Shown here in pieces: positions 18,837 to 27,792 of a stretch of 64,000 bases of DNA. The position numbers were made by a program, and so were the translations under genes. A model generated the notes under the pieces. It saw only the letters and a list, made by a program, of their open reading frames with translations, was not told where the DNA came from and made no database searches. How positions within the stretch are numbered: the first letter of the stretch is position 1; every line of letters starts with the position of its first letter. The stretch comes from Propionibacterium sp. oral taxon 192 str. F0372 (GTDB taxonomy: Bacteria; Actinomycetota; Actinomycetes; Propionibacteriales; Propionibacteriaceae), in NCBI RefSeq assembly GCF_000413315.1, contig NZ_KE340297.1:248001-312000 (forward strand). The letters run 5' to 3'.

Positions 18837-20372
18837 TTAACGCCCGGTGGCATCCACCACCACGACACCTCGTTCCGGCAGACGACCAGCGGCAACCGCT
18901 CCGGCGGCCTCGTCGAGACCCAGTCGCGTGACGGGCCACTCAAAACTCTCGGCGATGGCTCCCAGGTCGCGGCGGTGCGGCATCGCGAACATGGTCTCGA
19001 AACTATCGGTCTCGGCGACCTCCAAGTCGGAGAAGATTGCGCCTCCATCGTCGTCGATGACGATGAGCCGCACCGGTGGGAGTGGTTGACCGGAGGGGAT
19101 ATGCAGGGAACCGATGTCGTGCAGGAAGGTCAGATCACCCATCACCGCGGTGACCGGCTGGCCGGTGGCCAAAGCGATACCCATCGCGGTGGCGATGGTG
19201 CCGTCAATCCCCGCCAGGCCACGATTCGCCCAGCATCGGGTGGTTGATTGGACCGGAATCCGGGCCAGATCAGCATGCCGGATGGTGTTCGATGCACCCC
19301 ACACCAAGTGGGCAGGCTCGGCGGCAACCACCGCCGACATGAGATTCCGCAGCCGTTCTGCGATCCCGGTTCGGGTGGCGAGTTCCTGCTCGGTACGGCG
19401 GTCAGCCTCCTGCCAGGCGGTCAACCAAGCGGTATCGCCTTCCGGTATCTGCACGGCATGGGTGACCAGCGACACCCGGTGTCCCGGATCCACCCAGCGA
19501 GCCCGGTCAGTGACCGCGATGATCTCCACATCGTCCCGGCACAGCATTCTGTTAACCGGGCGCGACAAGGTGGGATGCCCGTACACCAGGACACGGCGGA
19601 TGGCGTGGCCTAGATCGGTATCAAGCAGTTCTCGGTAAGTGCTGATGGCATTGTCGCCAACTCGGGCATTGGATGAGGGTTCGGCCAGCAGCGGCAGGCG
19701 TGCCCTTTTGGCCAGTTGCCCGGCTGCTGCCCCGGCGGTAGCAGATGCGTCACCCACCAGTACGACGGTCTCGTCCACCGACTCCAGCATGGTTGGCGGA
19801 GCGGGTGGACCGGGAACGATTCGTGGGGCGACAGCCCGATGGTGAGCGGTACCCACCAGGGGGAGGCCGAACATGGCGTTGATCTGAACCGGGCCAGGGT
19901 CACGGGTCAGGGTTCCCAGCGCGGAGTGAACCACCCTGGCGATGGCTTGCGACCAGGCCGCGGGGGTGGCGTCGGTGGAGGACAGGAGAGCGGCATCAAC
20001 CAGGCAGTTACCAAAGATCCCGGTTTGATCGGTGGTCTGGTTCGCCCCGGTGCCGATCAGGGGCAGCGGCCGGTCGGCGCTCAACACCACCAGCGGAATC
20101 CCGCTGTGGGCGGCCTCCAGGACGGCCGGGTGAAGATTGGCGACGGCAGTACCTGAAGTAACTACAATCGCGGCGATACCTGCTGCCCGCGCCAGGCCCA
20201 GCCCCAAAAATCCGCCGCTGCGTTCGTCGGTGCGGGTGTGGACGGTCATCGTAGAGGCCGCAGCAGCCAGGGCAATTGGGGCGGAACGCGATCCGGGGCA
20301 GACCACCATGTGGCGGACTCCCACCGCGGCAAGAGTTTCCACGATGACCGAACCGAGCAGTGGAGAACTCAC
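18837..20372 (-). CDS. menD: SEPHCHC synthase
   Basis: This 511-residue thiamine-diphosphate enzyme combines isochorismate and 2-oxoglutarate into the MenD product of menaquinone synthesis. Family features include VVCPGSRSAPIALAA near the N-terminus, the conserved Glu region RTDERSGGFLGLGLA, VVTSGTAVANLHPAV, and the C-terminal ThDP/Mg motif MGDLTFLHD with VIDDDGGAIFS. It is slightly shorter than the usual 550-580 residues. The GTG start overlaps the menC stop and is preceded by GGAGGAATC. Confidence 0.95.
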   Translation of the reverse strand: MSSPLLGSVIVETLAAVGVRHMVVCPGSRSAPIALAAAASTMTVHTRTDERSGGFLGLGLARAAGIAAIVVTSGTAVANLHPAVLEAAHSGIPLVVLSADRPLPLIGTGANQTTDQTGIFGNCLVDAALLSSTDATPAAWSQAIARVVHSALGTLTRDPGPVQINAMFGLPLVGTAHHRAVAPRIVPGPPAPPTMLESVDETVVLVGDASATAGAAAGQLAKRARLPLLAEPSSNARVGDNAISTYRELLDTDLGHAIRRVLVYGHPTLSRPVNRMLCRDDVEIIAVTDRARWVDPGHRVSLVTHAVQIPEGDTAWLTAWQEADRRTEQELATRTGIAERLRNLMSAVVAAEPAHLVWGASNTIRHADLARIPVQSTTRCWANRGLAGIDGTIATAMGIALATGQPVTAVMGDLTFLHDIGSLHIPSGQPLPPVRLIVIDDDGGAIFSDLEVAETDSFETMFAMPHRRDLGAIAESFEWPVTRLGLDEAAGAVAAGRLPERGVVVVDATGR

Positions 20373-21358
20373 GATTCCTCCTGTTCCGCGGAATTGAACT
20401 GTCTGGCGAGATCAAGGCAGCGTTCCAACCGGTCACGCCACCAGCGGGTCGTCGTCCGGTCGGCTTTCAAAGTAGCGGCCCGCTGGTGGTCGACGACGGG
20501 TCTAGGCCCGATCTCCAGGTGACCGTCGCGGGCAATCAGGGAAGAGGTGACGACATCGTCGGTGAACAACCGGGCGGTGTTGATGCCGCAGGCATGGTCC
20601 AGCACCGGCAGCGCTGCGGCCAGTCTCAGCGAATCGTACAAGCCGATGCTGGTCTCCAGCGCCGAGGAAACGACCATCGGTAGTCCAAAGTCGGCGAGTT
20701 CCAGGCAGCGACGCCACCCTCCCAAGGGTTGGTTCTTGATGACGAGCAGATCGGCGGCATTGCGAGCCACCACCAGGTGTGGGTCTGCGGCCCTGCGCAC
20801 GGATTCATCGGCGGCAACCGGTACACCAACCCCTTTATGAGCGAGCATCTCCCGGAGCTCGGCGAGTTCGTCGACGCTGGCGCAGGGTTGTTCCACGTAT
20901 TCCAGGCCGATCCGGGCCATGGACGTGATCGCCTCGGCAGCACGGATCGGGGTCCAGGCGCCGTTCGCATCAATGCGGATGCGACCCGATGCCCCGAGGG
21001 CATTACGCACCGCATCGAGCCTGGCAAGATCATCGGCTTGGCTGCTGCCTGCCCCGGCAACCTTGACCTTGGCAGTGGTGCATCCGGCTGCGCTCACCAG
21101 TTCTGCGGCCCGGGAAGGGGACACGACAGGGATTGTGACATTGACCGGGACCCGTTCGCGCACGATGACGGGATCGTCGGTGAGCAGGGCTGCGCACAAC
21201 CACGTGGCGGCCTCCCGGTCGCCATACTCCGGGAAGGGGCTCCACTCGCTCCAACGATCTCCGCGGCGCAGCAGCATCCCGTGGCGCACGTCAATGCCCC
21301 GGAAGCGAGAACGCATGGGGATGGCATAGACGATGATCTCGTCGAAGGGCTCGGTCAT
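20369..21358 (-). CDS. menC: o-Succinylbenzoate synthase
   Basis: This 329-residue enolase-superfamily enzyme dehydrates SHCHC to o-succinylbenzoate. The catalytic set is visible: KVKVAG (KxK acid/base), metal ligands in RIDANGAW, YVEQPC and ADESVR, and the opposing Lys in LLVIKNQPLGG. It overlaps menA upstream and menD downstream by 4 bp each, placing it in the middle of a coupled menA-menC-menD run. Confidence 0.93.
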   Translation of the reverse strand: MTEPFDEIIVYAIPMRSRFRGIDVRHGMLLRRGDRWSEWSPFPEYGDREAATWLCAALLTDDPVIVRERVPVNVTIPVVSPSRAAELVSAAGCTTAKVKVAGAGSSQADDLARLDAVRNALGASGRIRIDANGAWTPIRAAEAITSMARIGLEYVEQPCASVDELAELREMLAHKGVGVPVAADESVRRAADPHLVVARNAADLLVIKNQPLGGWRRCLELADFGLPMVVSSALETSIGLYDSLRLAAALPVLDHACGINTARLFTDDVVTSSLIARDGHLEIGPRPVVDHQRAATLKADRTTTRWWRDRLERCLDLARQFNSAEQEES

Positions 21359-22233
21359 GCTCCGATCAGCGCCCCGGCATATAGCCCGATTCCGGCGGCG
21401 AGCTCAGCGAAACCGGTGAGTTTGAGGGTGCGCACCAGCGCCATGCCCATCGCTCCGGACAGCACATTGCGGATGGCAGGTACCAAGAAAACCAAGGCTC
21501 CCAATCCCAGCAGGGTCCACCAGCCCATGACGACGGCATGCGCAACTAAGCACATCACGGCAACGATGCCCAACACCAAGTACAGCAGCCGTGAGTTCCC
21601 ATCTCCAAGCATGGTCTCCAGGGTGCATTTGCCAGCCTTTGTGTCGGTCGGGATATCGCGCAGATTGTTGCACACCAGCACCTGGCAGGCCATCAATCCC
21701 ATGGCCGTGGCAGTGGCCCAGGTGATCGCGGGGAGTTCGCCTAGCTGGGTCCACGTGGTACCGCAGGTGGCGGCCAAACCGAAGAAGATGAAGACGAAAA
21801 CCTCGCCCAAACCGCGATAGCCGTAGGGATTGCGGCCCCCGGTGTAGTACCAGGCAGCCAGAACGCAGGCCACGCCAATGGCAAGCCACCACCACTGGCC
21901 GCTGAGTACCACCAGCCCGCTACCAAGCACCATGGCGATCCCGAAGCAGCCGAAGGCGGCTCGCTTCACCTGAGCAGGGGCAGCCGCTCCGGAGCCCACG
22001 AGTCGTTGCGGGCCGACGCGGTATTCATCGGTGCCCCGGATCCCATCGGAGTAGTCATTGGCGTAGTTAACTCCGATCTGCAAAGCCAGCCCCACGCCCA
22101 TGGCGAGCAGCGCCCGGACCAGAACGAAACCGTCGTGGCCGATGGCAACCGCGCTTCCCGCAAAGACCGGAGCGATGGCTGCCGGTAAGGTCCGCAGGCG
22201 AGCCCCCTCCACCCATTCGGCGACGCTGGCCAC
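21355..22233 (-). CDS. menA: 1,4-Dihydroxy-2-naphthoate polyprenyltransferase
   Basis: This membrane prenyltransferase of about 292 residues, with 8-9 helices, attaches the isoprenoid chain to DHNA. It has the UbiA/MenA Asp-rich motifs: NYANDYSDGIRG (about residue 60) and a second region CNNLRDIPTDTKAGK (about 190). The open frame begins with TTG at 22245, but the GTG at 22233 has GGAGG 5 nt before it and begins nearer the family start, so I chose it. It overlaps menC by 4 bp. Confidence 0.92.
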   Translation of the reverse strand: MASVAEWVEGARLRTLPAAIAPVFAGSAVAIGHDGFVLVRALLAMGVGLALQIGVNYANDYSDGIRGTDEYRVGPQRLVGSGAAAPAQVKRAAFGCFGIAMVLGSGLVVLSGQWWWLAIGVACVLAAWYYTGGRNPYGYRGLGEVFVFIFFGLAATCGTTWTQLGELPAITWATATAMGLMACQVLVCNNLRDIPTDTKAGKCTLETMLGDGNSRLLYLVLGIVAVMCLVAHAVVMGWWTLLGLGALVFLVPAIRNVLSGAMGMALVRTLKLTGFAELAAGIGLYAGALIGA

Positions 22234-22283
22234 CCAATCCTCCAATCACACCCCCGACGCCCGTGCGGCATCGTCACAACGAT

Positions 22284-23390
22284 TCATCCTGCCAGATGAT
22301 CGCTGGTCATTCCCTCCCGGGTGGCGGCCCGCTCAACCAGCGCCCGGCGATTGATCTTCCCGCTGCCGGTCAATGGAAGGGCTCCGAGGAGGAGTTGACG
22401 CGGCAGGGCTGGGGCACCGAGGTGGGGCCGTAGTCTGTCCCGCCACTCAGCCAGAGTGCCGTTCGGGGCTGCCAGCACGACGCGTTGCCCCCATTCGGCA
22501 TCCGGCACCGCGACCACTGCCAAGCCAGGACCGATCCCATCAAGCAGGCGCTGCACCTCACCTAAGTCGACATTGACCCCACCGGAAATCACGACATCGT
22601 CAAGACGCCCAAGCACCTGCAAGCGCTTTCCCTTGGGGCCGCAGACCCATGCTCCGCGGTCGTTGGTGATCAAGCGGCCATCAACGAAAGTGCGGGCGGC
22701 AAGATCGGGGGCGCCAAGGTAACCGGTGGCCAAAGCGGGAGTGGCGATGGTGATCCGGCCGTCGACGATGTCGATGTCCACTCCAGGAAGTGGTTCCCCA
22801 CTGTAGGCCACTCCCCCGCAGGTCTCACTCATCCCATAGGATGTGACCACCTGAACCCCAGCTTGACGAGCATTTTCCAGCATCCATGGCGGGCAGCTTG
22901 CTCCACCAGCGATCACCATGTCGAACGCGGTGAGCACCTTGCACAGCGCCGGATCCGCGAGTCCCCGGCGCAGTTGAGTGGGCACCACGCACAGGGCGTT
23001 ACGGCCCGGGGCGGGTTCGAGATTGCTCAGGTCCGGAGATGCGATGCGGAATCCCCCACCGTGAAGGTCGTCGAGGTGCCCGCGCACCAAGGCCATAATC
23101 CCCGCCACATAGTGCATCGGCAGCGCGCAATGCCAGGTGAAGGAGCCGTACTGGGTGCGGAATCCGTCGGCCGCTGCGATGAGCGCCTCGCTGGACAACA
23201 CCACCAGCTTCGGCTGCCCGGTAGATCCGGAGGTACCGACCACCACCCCAGAATCGATGGGTGGTTCCTCATCGACCCGGTCGAGAGCGGCCGCGGTAGC
23301 CTCATCACCGATCGGCGCCAGCACCGTCTGGCCCGCTAGGACCCCGCCGAGTAGTACCGGTACTTCCTCGGGACGGCATCTGGTTAGCAC
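22284..23390 (-). CDS. menE: o-Succinylbenzoate-CoA ligase
   Basis: This is an ANL-family adenylating enzyme with the P-loop-like GTSGSTGQPK, the core TSYGMSETCGGVAY, the hinge region GRLDDVVISGGVNVDL, and the C-terminal catalytic Lys in LTGSGKINRRAL. It activates o-succinylbenzoate with CoA. The GTG at 23390 gives about 368 residues and lies 6 nt after TACGAT on the same strand (23397-23402), suggesting leaderless translation; a longer frame to 23489 would overlap the divergent gene. A 50-bp gap separates it from menA. Confidence 0.9.
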   Translation of the reverse strand: MLTRCRPEEVPVLLGGVLAGQTVLAPIGDEATAAALDRVDEEPPIDSGVVVGTSGSTGQPKLVVLSSEALIAAADGFRTQYGSFTWHCALPMHYVAGIMALVRGHLDDLHGGGFRIASPDLSNLEPAPGRNALCVVPTQLRRGLADPALCKVLTAFDMVIAGGASCPPWMLENARQAGVQVVTSYGMSETCGGVAYSGEPLPGVDIDIVDGRITIATPALATGYLGAPDLAARTFVDGRLITNDRGAWVCGPKGKRLQVLGRLDDVVISGGVNVDLGEVQRLLDGIGPGLAVVAVPDAEWGQRVVLAAPNGTLAEWRDRLRPHLGAPALPRQLLLGALPLTGSGKINRRALVERAATREGMTSDHLAG

Positions 23391-23445
23391 ATCGCCATCG
23401 TAGCTTTTGGTGACCCGCGCACCGACGCTGACTATGCTGGTCGGT
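23391..23445. promoter_or_regulatory. Compact divergent promoter with two leaderless-type -10 boxes
   Basis: Only 55 bp separate the menE and PLDc_N start codons. TACGAT (minus strand, 23402-23397) lies 6 nt before the menE GTG, and TATGCT (plus strand, 23433-23438) lies 7 nt before the GTG of the plus-strand gene. This is the spacing expected for leaderless transcripts. No ribosome-binding site is present for either gene. Confidence 0.6.
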
Positions 23446-23691
23446 GTGGCACGCTTCATTCCGGTCATCGTCCTCATTGCGCTGACCATCTACTGCACCA
23501 TCGAGGTGGCCCAGTCTGGGCAACTCGACGTGCGTGTCATGCCGCGTTGGCTGTGGGCGGTGGTCGTTATCACTCTGCCTGGGCTGGGCCCGCTGGCTTG
23601 GCTGATCTTCGGTCGCCCTCGCCCCGGTGCATCCGGTCCGACCCAACCACGAGCCCCCGATGACGATCCCGATTTCCTCAGGGGATTGTGA
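23446..23691 (+). CDS. Small PLDc_N-domain membrane protein
   Basis: This 81-residue protein has two hydrophobic helices (FIPVIVLIALTIYC and a second ending in LGPLAWLIFGRPRP) and an acidic tail. The second helix with G-P-x-x-W-x-x-x-G-R is typical of the phospholipase-D-nuclease N-terminal (PLDc_N) family, small actinobacterial membrane proteins of unknown role. The GTG at 23446 matches the family start (xARFxPV) and lies 7 nt after TATGCT. Confidence 0.75.
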   Translation: MARFIPVIVLIALTIYCTIEVAQSGQLDVRVMPRWLWAVVVITLPGLGPLAWLIFGRPRPGASGPTQPRAPDDDPDFLRGL

Positions 23692-23816
23692 GGGCCATTC
23701 CAGGCTCCCAATACTTAGCGTCTACTTAGCGTCGCCGAACTTGCACCACGGCACCCCGCCGGGTCATTCCCCGGAATCCGGTTCGCCTAGAAGGCTTCAA
23801 GCGTAGGCTCCCAGTG

Positions 23817-25070
23817 ATGTCAGCGATCTTCTCGTCATTGGCTGTTCGCAACTATCGGATCTACTTCTCAGGGGCTCTGGCCGCCAATATCGGTTCCTGG
23901 ATGGGCCGCACCGCGGTTTCCTGGCTGGTGCTGGTGGAACTCACCGACAACTCAGCCTCTGCCCTGGGCTGGGTGACGGCGATCCTCTTCCTCCCCGGGC
24001 TGGTGCTCGCCCCGCTCACCGGGTCGCTGGCCGACAGATTGCCGAAGCTGCGCATCTTGATGACCACCCAGATGCTCTATTCCCTTAATTGGGGGCTGCT
24101 CAGTCTGCTCGTACTGACTGGACGCATCGAATTGTGGATGGTCTATGCGATGACTGTGGTGGACGGGCTGGTGACGGCCTTCGATAACCCGGCCCGGCAA
24201 GCCTTCGTTTCCGAGATCGTGGATATCACTGATCTGCCCAATGCGGTGGGGCTCAATTCCACTTCTTTCAACACCGCCCGGCTCATCGGCCCGGGACTCG
24301 CCGGGGTGCTCATTGCCTTGACCGGGACGGGGTGGGTGTTGCTGCTGAACTCCACCACCTTCGTCGCGATGTTGATCGCCCTGGCCTCAATGCGCACTGG
24401 CGAACTCCATCCAGCACCGGTCAGCAGGGGGCGAGGCAAGGTCCGGGAGGGACTACGCTATATGCGACGGCGCCCCGATCTGCTGATTGTTCTGGCCTGC
24501 GGGGTTGCGGTGGGGGGCCTCGGTTTCAATTTCACAATCACCAATGCTGTGATGGCCACCTCGCTGTACGGGAAGGGACCCGGCGAGTACGGGATTCTCG
24601 GTTCGGCAATGGGCTTGGGTGCGCTAGGGGCGGCCTTGTGGTCGGCCGGGCGCGGGACACCACGGCTACGCTACGTGCTGGGCGGGATGGCTGGGTACGT
24701 CGTGTTCAACTTCGCCGCTGCCATATCGCCCAGCTACGAGCTCTTCGCCATCCTGCAGGTGCCCGTCGGACTGGCGGCCATCACGACCCTGGTCACCGCG
24801 AACACGATGCTGCAGGCGGGCACGGCAGAACAGATGCGTGGGCGGGTGATGGCCCTGTGGTCGGTAGCCACCCTCGGCATGACCCCACTCATCTCCCCGG
24901 TGGTGGGCTGGCTGGGCGACAATGCGGGACCGCGGTGGACGGTGCTGTTCGGAGTGATTGCAGTTGCCGTTTCGCTCGTGACGATCTATTTTTACGTAAC
25001 CCGGCACGACAAAATCCGGCTGCGTCTCGACCGTCGTCGGCGGGGATGGTTGCGGTTGGACCGAAGCTAA
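23817..25070 (+). CDS. MFS transporter (MFS_3/enterobactin-exporter-like)
   Basis: This protein of about 417 residues has 12 predicted helices and the MFS loop motif GSLADRLPKLRILM between helices 2 and 3. The helix-4/5 region (DNPARQAFVSEIV) is characteristic of the MFS_3 branch, which includes EntS-like exporters and many uncharacterised efflux pumps. TAGGCT (23804-23809) lies 7 nt before the ATG at 23817. The tail is Arg-rich. The substrate is unknown, and nothing nearby points to one. Confidence 0.8.
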   Translation: MSAIFSSLAVRNYRIYFSGALAANIGSWMGRTAVSWLVLVELTDNSASALGWVTAILFLPGLVLAPLTGSLADRLPKLRILMTTQMLYSLNWGLLSLLVLTGRIELWMVYAMTVVDGLVTAFDNPARQAFVSEIVDITDLPNAVGLNSTSFNTARLIGPGLAGVLIALTGTGWVLLLNSTTFVAMLIALASMRTGELHPAPVSRGRGKVREGLRYMRRRPDLLIVLACGVAVGGLGFNFTITNAVMATSLYGKGPGEYGILGSAMGLGALGAALWSAGRGTPRLRYVLGGMAGYVVFNFAAAISPSYELFAILQVPVGLAAITTLVTANTMLQAGTAEQMRGRVMALWSVATLGMTPLISPVVGWLGDNAGPRWTVLFGVIAVAVSLVTIYFYVTRHDKIRLRLDRRRRGWLRLDRS

Positions 25071-25183
25071 GGCACTGAGAACATCCCAGCCGTACCGCCC
25101 CTGTGATCGAGTTCCGGGGGCCCGGCACGGTAACCTCTTGCGTGGAACGCCTCACGGGGCTGTAGTACGAGAAAGGGATGCGA

Positions 25184-26098
25184 ATGGCGGACAACAGCTA
25201 CGATGATCTTTTCGATGCCGATGTGTTCGACATGCACGGCACCCGCATCGGCCCGGTCGGGCAGGTGTACCTGGACGACCAGACCAAGATGGCCACCTGG
25301 ATAACGGTCAAGACGGGACTGTTCGGGCTGAAGGAAACCTTCACGCCATTATCCCGGGCCATCATCGAACGTGGGAAGGTGACCATCCCCTACGATGCGC
25401 AACTCGTTAAAGGTGCCCCACGAGTCGATCCGGACAAGCACCTTGATGCCGCCGAGGAGGCGGAACTCTACGCGCACTACGGAATCACCAATGTCATGGC
25501 GGTGGAACCGAGCATGCTCGACGAACCGGAGACCGCCCCTGTCGTTGACTCGGCGACCGAGGCCGTCATCCCTGTCGGCGAGCCCGGACCAGTGGAGGAA
25601 GACGCCGGGATGGCACCCTCCCGGGGCATGACGGGTGACCCCATTACTTCGGTCGGTACAACAGCCGACGCCGGGGCTGTCGGCATTCCCGAGGCTTTCG
25701 TTCCGGATGTTTCCGGATCCGAGCCTGCTGCCAGCACCGGCACCGGGATTGGCAGCGACTCTCTGCTCGACGGCCCGGTTGCCGCAGATTCCTTGACCAG
25801 CGAACCACTGGCCGGCGGACCCCTGATCGAAGAATCGCTGGAGGAAACCGCCGTCGCGATTCCGACAGTCACCGAGTCACTGGCAAGCGAAGCACCTTCT
25901 ACACCGATCCCGGCCACCGAGGCCACCGTCCGCCATTCGACAATCGAGAAGCTGACCAGGGCCATCGACGAGATTGAGGACAGCCTGGCCGATGACACAA
26001 CCGAGCACGTCGCGGTCGAGGACAGCCTGGCCGATGAAACAGCACAGCGCAGCGCGGTCGAGGCCCACGACTACTACAACGAGGCCAAAGAAGATTGA
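25184..26098 (+). CDS. PRC-barrel domain protein with acidic tail
   Basis: The 304-residue protein has an N-terminal PRC-barrel (residues 1-100: DLFDADVFDMHGTRIGPVGQVY, trimmed here; then WITVKTGLFGLKETF), the fold found in photosynthetic reaction-centre H subunits and RimM-like proteins. A long low-complexity, Glu/Asp/Ser/Pro-rich tail follows, with a repeated EDSLADxT unit near the end. In actinobacteria such proteins are common and poorly understood. The ATG at 25184 has GAAAGGG at a good distance; the Met at 25178 has none. Confidence 0.75.
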   Translation: MADNSYDDLFDADVFDMHGTRIGPVGQVYLDDQTKMATWITVKTGLFGLKETFTPLSRAIIERGKVTIPYDAQLVKGAPRVDPDKHLDAAEEAELYAHYGITNVMAVEPSMLDEPETAPVVDSATEAVIPVGEPGPVEEDAGMAPSRGMTGDPITSVGTTADAGAVGIPEAFVPDVSGSEPAASTGTGIGSDSLLDGPVAADSLTSEPLAGGPLIEESLEETAVAIPTVTESLASEAPSTPIPATEATVRHSTIEKLTRAIDEIEDSLADDTTEHVAVEDSLADETAQRSAVEAHDYYNEAKED

Positions 26099-26201
26099 TC
26101 CCACGCCGCGCACCATGTTCCCCGGGGAGCTCACCTCACGCAATATGGACCGATGGGATCCCGTCTTCGAGTACCCAGCAGCCACACTGCAGGGGCCAGT
26201 C

Positions 26202-27134
26202 TCAGAAGTCGTGGGCGTCCTCGTAAGAGCGTGGATCCTCAATGGGCTCTAAATGAGCACCGATGCGCAGGTCGGGCGCGATTTCCACTAGCCGGTCGAT
26301 GAGATCCTCGGTGAAGTCGTGTCCCTTGCGCACCGACCAATCACCGGGCACCAGCACATGGAGATCCATGAACTGATGGTTACCGGCCTGCCGGGTGCGG
26401 ATCGCGTGAAACTCGATCTGACCAGCGACCCTGGTGCGATCGAGTTCCGCATCAAGAGCCTCGAAGATCTCCGACGGCAACGCGACGTCCATAAGTCCGT
26501 CCACCGAACCTTTCACCAGCCCGAAGCCGGTCCACAGTATGTTAATCCCAGCCAACAGGGCGACGATGGGGTCGAGGATAGGCAGGCGGGTAACTGCGAC
26601 GAGCGCGACGCCCAGCAAAACGGCCCCTGATGTGATGACATCGGTAAGCAGGTGGCGTCCATCGGCAACCAGGGTGGCCGAGCCGTGGGTGCGTCCGGCT
26701 CGGAGGATGACGAACCCGGCGGCACCGTTGACCACCGCCGCGACGACAGAGATTGCCAACCCAATACCGAGTTGTCTGGGCATCGCCGGGGTGATGATCC
26801 GCTCGACGGCTGTAGCGATGATGAGTGCAGCTGCGACGAAAATCATGACGCCCTCAACCGCCGCGGAGAAGTATTCCGCCTTGGAATGCCCGAAGGGATG
26901 ACCATCATCAGGTGGGCGGACCGCGATCTTGAGGGTGATCAGCGCAATGATCGCGGCCACCAGATTCACTAGGGATTCGGCTGCATCGGACAGCAGACCC
27001 ACCGATCCGGTGATCCAGGCCGCTCCCGTTTTGAGGACGATGGTCAACAGCGCGACAGCGATGGACAACCACGCATAACGGCTGAGGTCGGTGGGCGGCG
27101 CGTAGCGGGGAGAAACCGGCGAATTGGGAGTCAC
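26202..27134 (-). CDS. Cation diffusion facilitator (CDF) transporter
   Basis: This protein of about 310 residues has six membrane helices and a C-terminal cytoplasmic metal-binding domain with His-rich ends (DLHVLVPGDWSVRKGHDF). The metal-site residues are visible in helix 2 (LLSDAAESLVNLV) and helix 5 (DGRHLLTDVITS, H-x3-D), so it is probably a Zn/Fe/Mn:proton antiporter. I chose the GTG at 27134, which gives the usual family length; the frame continues to 27383 without a family-like sequence. Confidence 0.88.
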   Translation of the reverse strand: MTPNSPVSPRYAPPTDLSRYAWLSIAVALLTIVLKTGAAWITGSVGLLSDAAESLVNLVAAIIALITLKIAVRPPDDGHPFGHSKAEYFSAAVEGVMIFVAAALIIATAVERIITPAMPRQLGIGLAISVVAAVVNGAAGFVILRAGRTHGSATLVADGRHLLTDVITSGAVLLGVALVAVTRLPILDPIVALLAGINILWTGFGLVKGSVDGLMDVALPSEIFEALDAELDRTRVAGQIEFHAIRTRQAGNHQFMDLHVLVPGDWSVRKGHDFTEDLIDRLVEIAPDLRIGAHLEPIEDPRSYEDAHDF

Positions 27135-27440
27135 GTCATCAATTGTCGGTCGCAGGCGACGAAGCCGCGAATCCTGGGAGTCAGATCCGTCATGAGCTGT
27201 TCGCGGTGACACCGTACGCGCCTGAGCGGTCCCCTTCCACCGAGGCCGACATCCTGGCATGACCTGTTCCAGCATCCCCACAAGGCCGCCCCAGTGCGAT
27301 CGGGCCGATGAATGCCGCTGATCTCGTGCCGATGCAGCGCCATTGCGAGCCGCAGCCGAGGAGTACATCTTTTGTGTACACAATCACGACCGGGCTGACC
27401 GAGATCCACCAGTGATGGAAGTCTCCCTGCACCAGAACAA
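27135..27440. other. Intergenic region with a short palindrome
   Basis: No gene is seen. A perfect 12-bp palindrome, TTGTGTACACAA (27372-27383), lies between the tRNA and the CDF gene and could be an operator. It is about 240 bp from the CDF start, so the link is weak. Confidence 0.35.
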
Positions 27441-27516
27441 TGGTGCGCCCACAGGGGCTCGAACCCTGGACCCGAGGATTAAAAGTCCCCTGCTCTACCA
27501 ACTGAGCTATAGGCGC
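27441..27516 (-). tRNA. tRNA-Lys (TTT)
   Basis: Cloverleaf with a 7-bp acceptor stem, a five-pair anticodon stem, the loop CTTTTAA (anticodon TTT), a T-loop GTTCGAGC region and an encoded CCA end. Confidence 0.95.
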
Positions 27517-27792
27517 GCGCCCCACAGTCTAGCCACAACGGAGGCACCTTCACCTCCACCGTTTAAATCCCTCAACCTCAAGTTTCAGTTGAGCTGAATG
27601 AACCTTCTAATATCCCCTTGTCACTGGCGATTTGAAGGGTTGGGCGCTCTCAGTTGGGCTCGCGTTCTGCGGCTCACGGCACCTACCGTCGGCGTCGTTG
27701 GCCTGGGACAGTGGGCGTGGTCCGATCGACGGATCGAGTTCGACGGATCGAGGAAGCCGCCCATCCTCCCAGTGCCGGAAAGGACGACAACC

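Noticed and set aside
27372-27383. TTGTGTACACAA palindrome as a metal-sensor operator for the CDF gene
   Set aside because: It is about 240 bp from the CDF start, nearer the tRNA, and no regulator gene is adjacent.
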